Source: Linyphia triangularis (taxonomy: Eukaryota; Arthropoda; Arachnida; Araneae; Linyphiidae). Taken from it: a DNA stretch of 64,000 nucleotides. A program made the position numbers and the translations under genes. Under the pieces are notes generated by a model that made no database searches, had not been told where the DNA came from, and saw only the letters and a list, made by a program, of their open reading frames with translations. The number at the start of each line of letters is the position of its first letter. Position 1 is the stretch's first letter. This document shows, in pieces, positions 59,501 through 64,000 of this stretch. The stretch spans positions 27,703,933-27,767,932 of the forward strand of contig OZ021724.1 of assembly GCA_963978545.1 (NCBI GenBank), in the 5' to 3' direction.

Positions 59501-62182
59501 TACTGATTTAAAATTTATTGCTCATTTGTTTATTTGCAACTAGTTTTAAAATATTTAGTTTTCATTGTTTTTAAACTGGCAAGAAAACTTTCTGGGATTG
59601 AAAGGGCTAAGCATACATGCTTTTTTTTTTTTATTGTGTGTGTGTGTTCTTACTTATTATACAGTCGACCATTGACAAACTTTATGTTAGTGGCCAATTA
59701 CGAGAACTATATAATAAGCCGACTCATTTTAATTATTATTTGCTTTTAAGGAAGTTTTAAAAAACGTTCTCAACAACATCCAATTAGCGGAGAATTGTAC
59801 GATATTTTTCTAACAAAGTTAAATTTACCAGACCGCAGTCCATGGCGTTCTTATGCATTCAATATGAATGATGAGAATATAAAATTATTTTAAATAAATA
59901 GTTTATTCGGATATGCAAAAAAATTTGCAAAGGGGGGAAAAAATTAACAATTGGCGATCAATTCTTAGGTGATATAATGTCGCCAATGGTCAATTATATA
60001 ATGCCAAGTACACTTTTTTCATTATTTCTTGATTTTAGAAGCTTTGCGGCGTGTGGTGCGTTTTTCCCTTATATGCCAAGAGCTACTAAGTTTCTTAATT
60101 CTAGTACCAAAAGAATTGTATTAAAATTGAGATTCAAATTTTTCGAACATTGCCCCATTTAAAGGATTCGGAATGGAAAATCTCGATTTTTAGAATTTTT
60201 CCTTTACATACATGTTAAACCTTACAAGTATACCAAATTTCCTAGTTCTAGCTCTTTTAAAAGTACCTTAGTAAATTTGATAATCAGTGAGTGAGTTTTG
60301 GAAGAATTTCAAAATCTGTCGTTTTCTACCGTTTTCGAATTTTATTATCTCGACAACCAATATAATTGGATACTTGAAGCTTAGGGGTCTTACTAAAGTG
60401 GCTAACAGCTACCCGTAAAAAAAATTTCAGCCATTAAACATACTGTAATACGCAGGTATGAGAGATCAAAATACTGCTGAGTGGCTTATGGTTAAAGATG
60501 GCTGGCAGTGAACTTGGCGGGTGCACTGCCATGCACCTAGATATTTGCATCCACAATTTGTATTTTTTTAGTGGTGTAGTAGATTTAAAGAATAAAACTT
60601 TCGTTGAAATAGAAACTTTAGAATTAGATATGTGTATTATTAAATATGTTGCATTGTTATATCTTACAATTAATCTTATCTCTACTATATAGTATAAAAC
60701 AAGGAGAGTTATAATGGAAAAATCAATCTTCAAATCAGATTATTAGAAATTAAACTATTACAATTATTCAACCGGAAACTGACATAAAATGTATACGCTT
60801 ACTTATGAAAATAGTTGATGTAACGCACCGTTATTTATTTATTATTTTTGATGCGTTAAAACTAATCAATGAAATGATAAAATAACCTTCAACTAAAGTA
60901 AAGTAATCTATATAAATTCACATTAGTTTAGTTTGAACAACACTTATTCATTTTATACATAAAAAATGACTTAAAACATTTGTGATAAAGTAAATATCCA
61001 ACTTTCCTCTATAAATTATCGTAAAAGAAATATTTATCATAGCTGAAATTTTCGCTTGTGAATATGATAAGAAACCCTTAATTTGCTCTGAACCAATTTA
61101 CGAAAATTGTTCTTATAGAAGAAAGAACCTAGTTTACTTATCGAGACTTATAAGATGAATTTTTATTGCCTACGTTTCATGAGTAATTTACTTTTAGAGT
61201 ATGCTAATGGGATTACCTTAAATCTGAACATTTTTGTAATATTCACATACTAAGTTCGTATATTCAGTTAATTTGGTTAGTATTAAATTCCATTAGAATT
61301 AAGTGCAATGAATGTACTAGTATAATTAGTATAATTTTAAGATATTTGTTGGGACACAAAAAATAATTTTTTCTTTGAGTTGATTACATCCTTAATATGA
61401 TGCAACTGCTTTATATATATTACTTTAAAAGCACTATTATTATTTATTTTTGTTTGTTCCTTGCTAAACTTTTTTCATATTTATAAATATTTGTGTATTA
61501 TAAATACATTTTTTATTGCTAAGATTTTCTATAACCATGGACTTCAATCACACAATTATTCGATAGCTTGATAAATCTGAACCGTAGTAAATAAAAAGTT
61601 AATTAAATCTAACATAGTACACAGTTAAATCTAATATAGTACTAAATATTAATTTTAACTCGATTCATTTACTTTCTATTCATGGAAAAACGTCCAATTC
61701 TTATCATAAATTTCACTAAAAAATTATCCCATCTGACATTAAAAACAACTTAAATTACTTTGAAGTTAAAAACTCCCTACCACCGAATTTATCTATAGAA
61801 TAATTGGCTCAGATTTATCATACGAGACGCCTTGGGCGCACCTTTTCCCATTTGGCGATAACAGTTCTAAAATGGCAACCTTACGACAAATCCACTTTTT
61901 GGAAACCTTATTGGAGGAAAGGATCTGAAGGCGATTGTAACGCCATTTTGGATTTGGCGATATTGCCATGTGACGTCGTTTTTAATTTAGCAATTTTTGA
62001 AAAAGTCGCCAAGGGGTTCTCTTACAGTAAATCTTAACCGAATAATTAAGTGCTTTAGTTTATATAGGAAATCTGTAAGACTAAAACGAGAAATTATTAT
62101 CCAAGTGATTTAACTAATGCGAAACTTTCTCGTAGACCAATTTTCTTTCAATTAAATTACAAACAGCATTTGGCAATGGAAA
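59501..62182. other. AT-rich non-coding DNA
   Basis: Nothing is recognised with confidence. 61,800-62,030 is a more complex stretch with several GGCGAT/GCCATT strings and an open frame (61804-62037) lacking any known domain. 60,150-60,700 contains short open frames on both strands that shadow each other. Confidence 0.5.
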
Positions 62183-62699
62183 ATTCCCGCATTTTTTTTT
62201 TTTTTTTTATTTAACTCTAAATGTTTCGAAAAGGCCATAAAAGGAAAAATTTATGCCCAATGCCCTTTTTTTTAAAAAATTTGCAATCAAAATTCAACTG
62301 TTAGATGTTGGCGAGAAAACGATTCATTCGGCTCGAAGTGAAAGCGGCGCCAAGACTTTCAAAACATCTTCGCTTGAAATGCGGCAGCGGAAACCAGTTT
62401 TGCAAGTTTCTCGCAAATCGCGCCAACCTGTAAATGATATGGCAATAGTCTACAAGCGCCAACTATTTCAACGCCAACTATTTGGCAGAAACCACACGAT
62501 AACCATAAAAACAGTAGGAACGCTTGACATCACATATTTTTGTGTGTGTTTTGATCGGAATGGTTTTGAGACATTTTCTTTTTTTAATATTTAAATAACT
62601 AATTTTTTTTAAAGAACTTTTGTTTAAATATTTGGAATCAGAATAAAAATTCTTCATAAATATAAACTAATTTCACTCGTTTTTAAAAAATGCGGGAAT
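62183..62699. mobile_element. ~517-bp TIR element, unit 1 of a tandem pair
   Basis: Begins ATTCCCGCATTTTTTTTT and ends AAAAAATGCGGGAAT, a ~15-base inverted terminal pair. The interior shares long blocks with unit 2: TTTCGAAAAGGCCATAAA, CATCTTCGCTTGAAATGC/CATCTTGGCTTGAAATGC, CGGAAACCAG.TTTGCAAGTT and AAAGAACTTTTGTTTAAATA. The open frame inside (62253-62594) is not conserved in unit 2 and is not a protein family I know. A non-autonomous DNA element is the likeliest explanation; superfamily unclear. Confidence 0.82.
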
Positions 62700-63219
62700 A
62701 TACATTTTTTTTTAATTTTTTATTATTTAATTCTAAATATTTCGAAAAGGCCATAAACACAAAAATTTCTGCTCAATGCACTTTTCCTTTTTTTTTTTTT
62801 TTTTTAATTTGCGATCAAAATTACCTTGTTAAACGTTGGCAAGAAAACTACTCATTTCACTGGCATTGAATATGACGTCACGTCTTTGCAAACATCTTGG
62901 CTTGAAATGCAGTAGCGGAAACCAGATTTGCAAGTTTATCGCAAATCACGCCAACCTGTACGGAGTGTGTCAATCGTCTACCAACGCCAACTATTTGGTA
63001 AAAACCTCACGATAATCACAGAAACGATAGTCTCTTTACGTCACGGACTTTGTTGAATGTTTTGATCGGACTGGTTTCGGCTCGGTTTTTAGTCATATTC
63101 TTTTCCTATTATTTAAATAACTAGTTTTTTTAAAGAACTTTTGTTTAAATATTTGGAATCCGAAAGAAATTCTTCATAAATATATACTAATTTCACTCGT
63201 TTTTAAAAAATGCGGGAAT
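62700..63219. mobile_element. ~520-bp TIR element, unit 2 of a tandem pair
   Basis: Follows unit 1 directly and matches it from TTTTTATTATTTAATTCTAA to the terminal AAAAAATGCGGGAAT, roughly 80% by eye. Its own left terminus (ATTCCCGCATT) is missing, so the right terminus of unit 1 serves both. The arrangement is terminus-body-terminus-body-terminus. The flanking target duplication is not evident. Confidence 0.82.
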
Positions 63220-64000
63220 TGTCCACTGTTCATTCACTCTCAATTTTTAAAAACATGAGATTAATCAAATGTTTATTCCGAGGAAGATTTTAATCATTAT
63301 ATTTTCGTTTTCAGTAGTAGATGCTTTCGTGATTTTTTTTTAATGTATTGTACTGCCATATGTGTAGATAAAATATAAGTATTCAGCCCCAGAAGTAAAG
63401 TAATGGATTAATTTCCGCGTGACTTTAAACTAGTGACGTCATTTAAGGTAGCCGCCATCATGAGGGAAAAAGAGTGGAGTTGTTTACTTATTTCGGTTTT
63501 ATCATTGCGTTTGCGGGAAATTCAAGCAGGAATACAATTTATTTTTCTTATAGACCATATTTTAAATTGAATTGTATAAACTCTTGGGGTAAATTATTTA
63601 ATATATAAGTTACGATTATATGTCGTCATAATGGGAATTAAAAAAAGGCAGTTCAAGTGGTTAGGAAACGTGTTCGGTTAGAAAATAAAATTAAAACTAA
63701 TTATTTCAATTTTTAAATTGTAAGTTATCACATACCTTTCAAACATGATTCCTTTTCGAACCATCTTCAATTTAGTAGGTATCGAAGGTAAATTGTTGAA
63801 AGAGAGAGAAACTTCAGATACCTGCTAAAGAAAAAACACAATATTACATATGTGAGAATACATACCATCACTTGGCAAGTCCTTTAGGAATACTAAACCA
63901 CCTTACTATACTTTATCTAATATTAAATTAAGTGGGTCCAGTACCAAAAATTCGTTAAAAATCGCAATTTTTTTTTCTGATTTTAAAAATAGTTTATCCA
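63220..64000. other. AT-rich non-coding DNA to window end
   Basis: A GCCGCCATCATGAGG string near 63450 is YY1-like but isolated. No gene is seen. Confidence 0.5.

Noticed and set aside
62253..62594. 113-residue open frame as a gene
   Set aside because: It lies inside a TIR element repeated next door, and the frame is not preserved in the neighbouring copy.

Overview
This 64-kb window is AT-rich eukaryotic DNA, and I found no intact protein-coding gene in it. The open reading frames are short. Nearly all fall in low-complexity sequence or run antisense through transposon relics. There are no operons, Shine-Dalgarno sites or compact genes. Tc1/mariner-type, hAT-like and piggyBac-like elements, Pol II-type LTRs with TATA and AATAAA signals, a tRNA-derived SINE head, a decayed C2H2 zinc-finger array and long microsatellites all point to a metazoan. 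Together they suggest an arthropod, plausibly an arachnid; that placement is inference. The window is most likely intergenic DNA or the inside of a very large intron.

Layout. 1-7.4 kb: AT-rich DNA with a ~220-bp tandem array (2.8-4.06 kb) and a 14-bp minisatellite (5.0-5.2 kb). 7.4-12.0 kb is a dense transposon nest: a decayed Tc1-like element (8185-9643) with a foldback MITE inside it, a long-TIR MITE with a perfect 8-bp target duplication (10043-10471), a 136-bp (AT)n tract, a piggyBac-like MITE (10806-11009) and a solo LTR (11543-12003). 13.4-18.3 kb: a tandem duplication, a reverse-strand LTR (15138-15959), GA-associated repeats, a GC-rich island of unknown origin and the zinc-finger pseudogene (17690-18265). 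23.9-24.9 kb: a TIR-bounded element whose interior is about five tandem copies of a mariner-type transposase fragment. Shorter relatives lie at 29.1-29.6 and 42.2-42.7 kb. 34.9-35.7 kb: a hAT-type non-autonomous element with a perfect 8-bp target duplication. 39.8-40.25 kb: a second copy of the 11.5-kb solo LTR. 57.9-58.03 kb: a SINE head. 59.0-59.5 kb: a ~470-bp palindromic element. 62.2-63.2 kb: two tandem copies of a ~520-bp TIR element that appear to share their middle terminus.

The most interesting object is the 23,938-24,875 element. It has mariner-like ends and TA flanks. Its body is a small satellite, each monomer of which (minus strand) keeps a degraded copy of the transposase peptide around the second catalytic aspartate (WLTDEAH..LDGF..KHN). 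Other points to check are a duplication that ends exactly at a Tc1 target site, the two same-orientation solo LTRs 28 kb apart, and two zero-length CAG|GTAAG splice motifs that could be recursive splice sites if the window is intronic.
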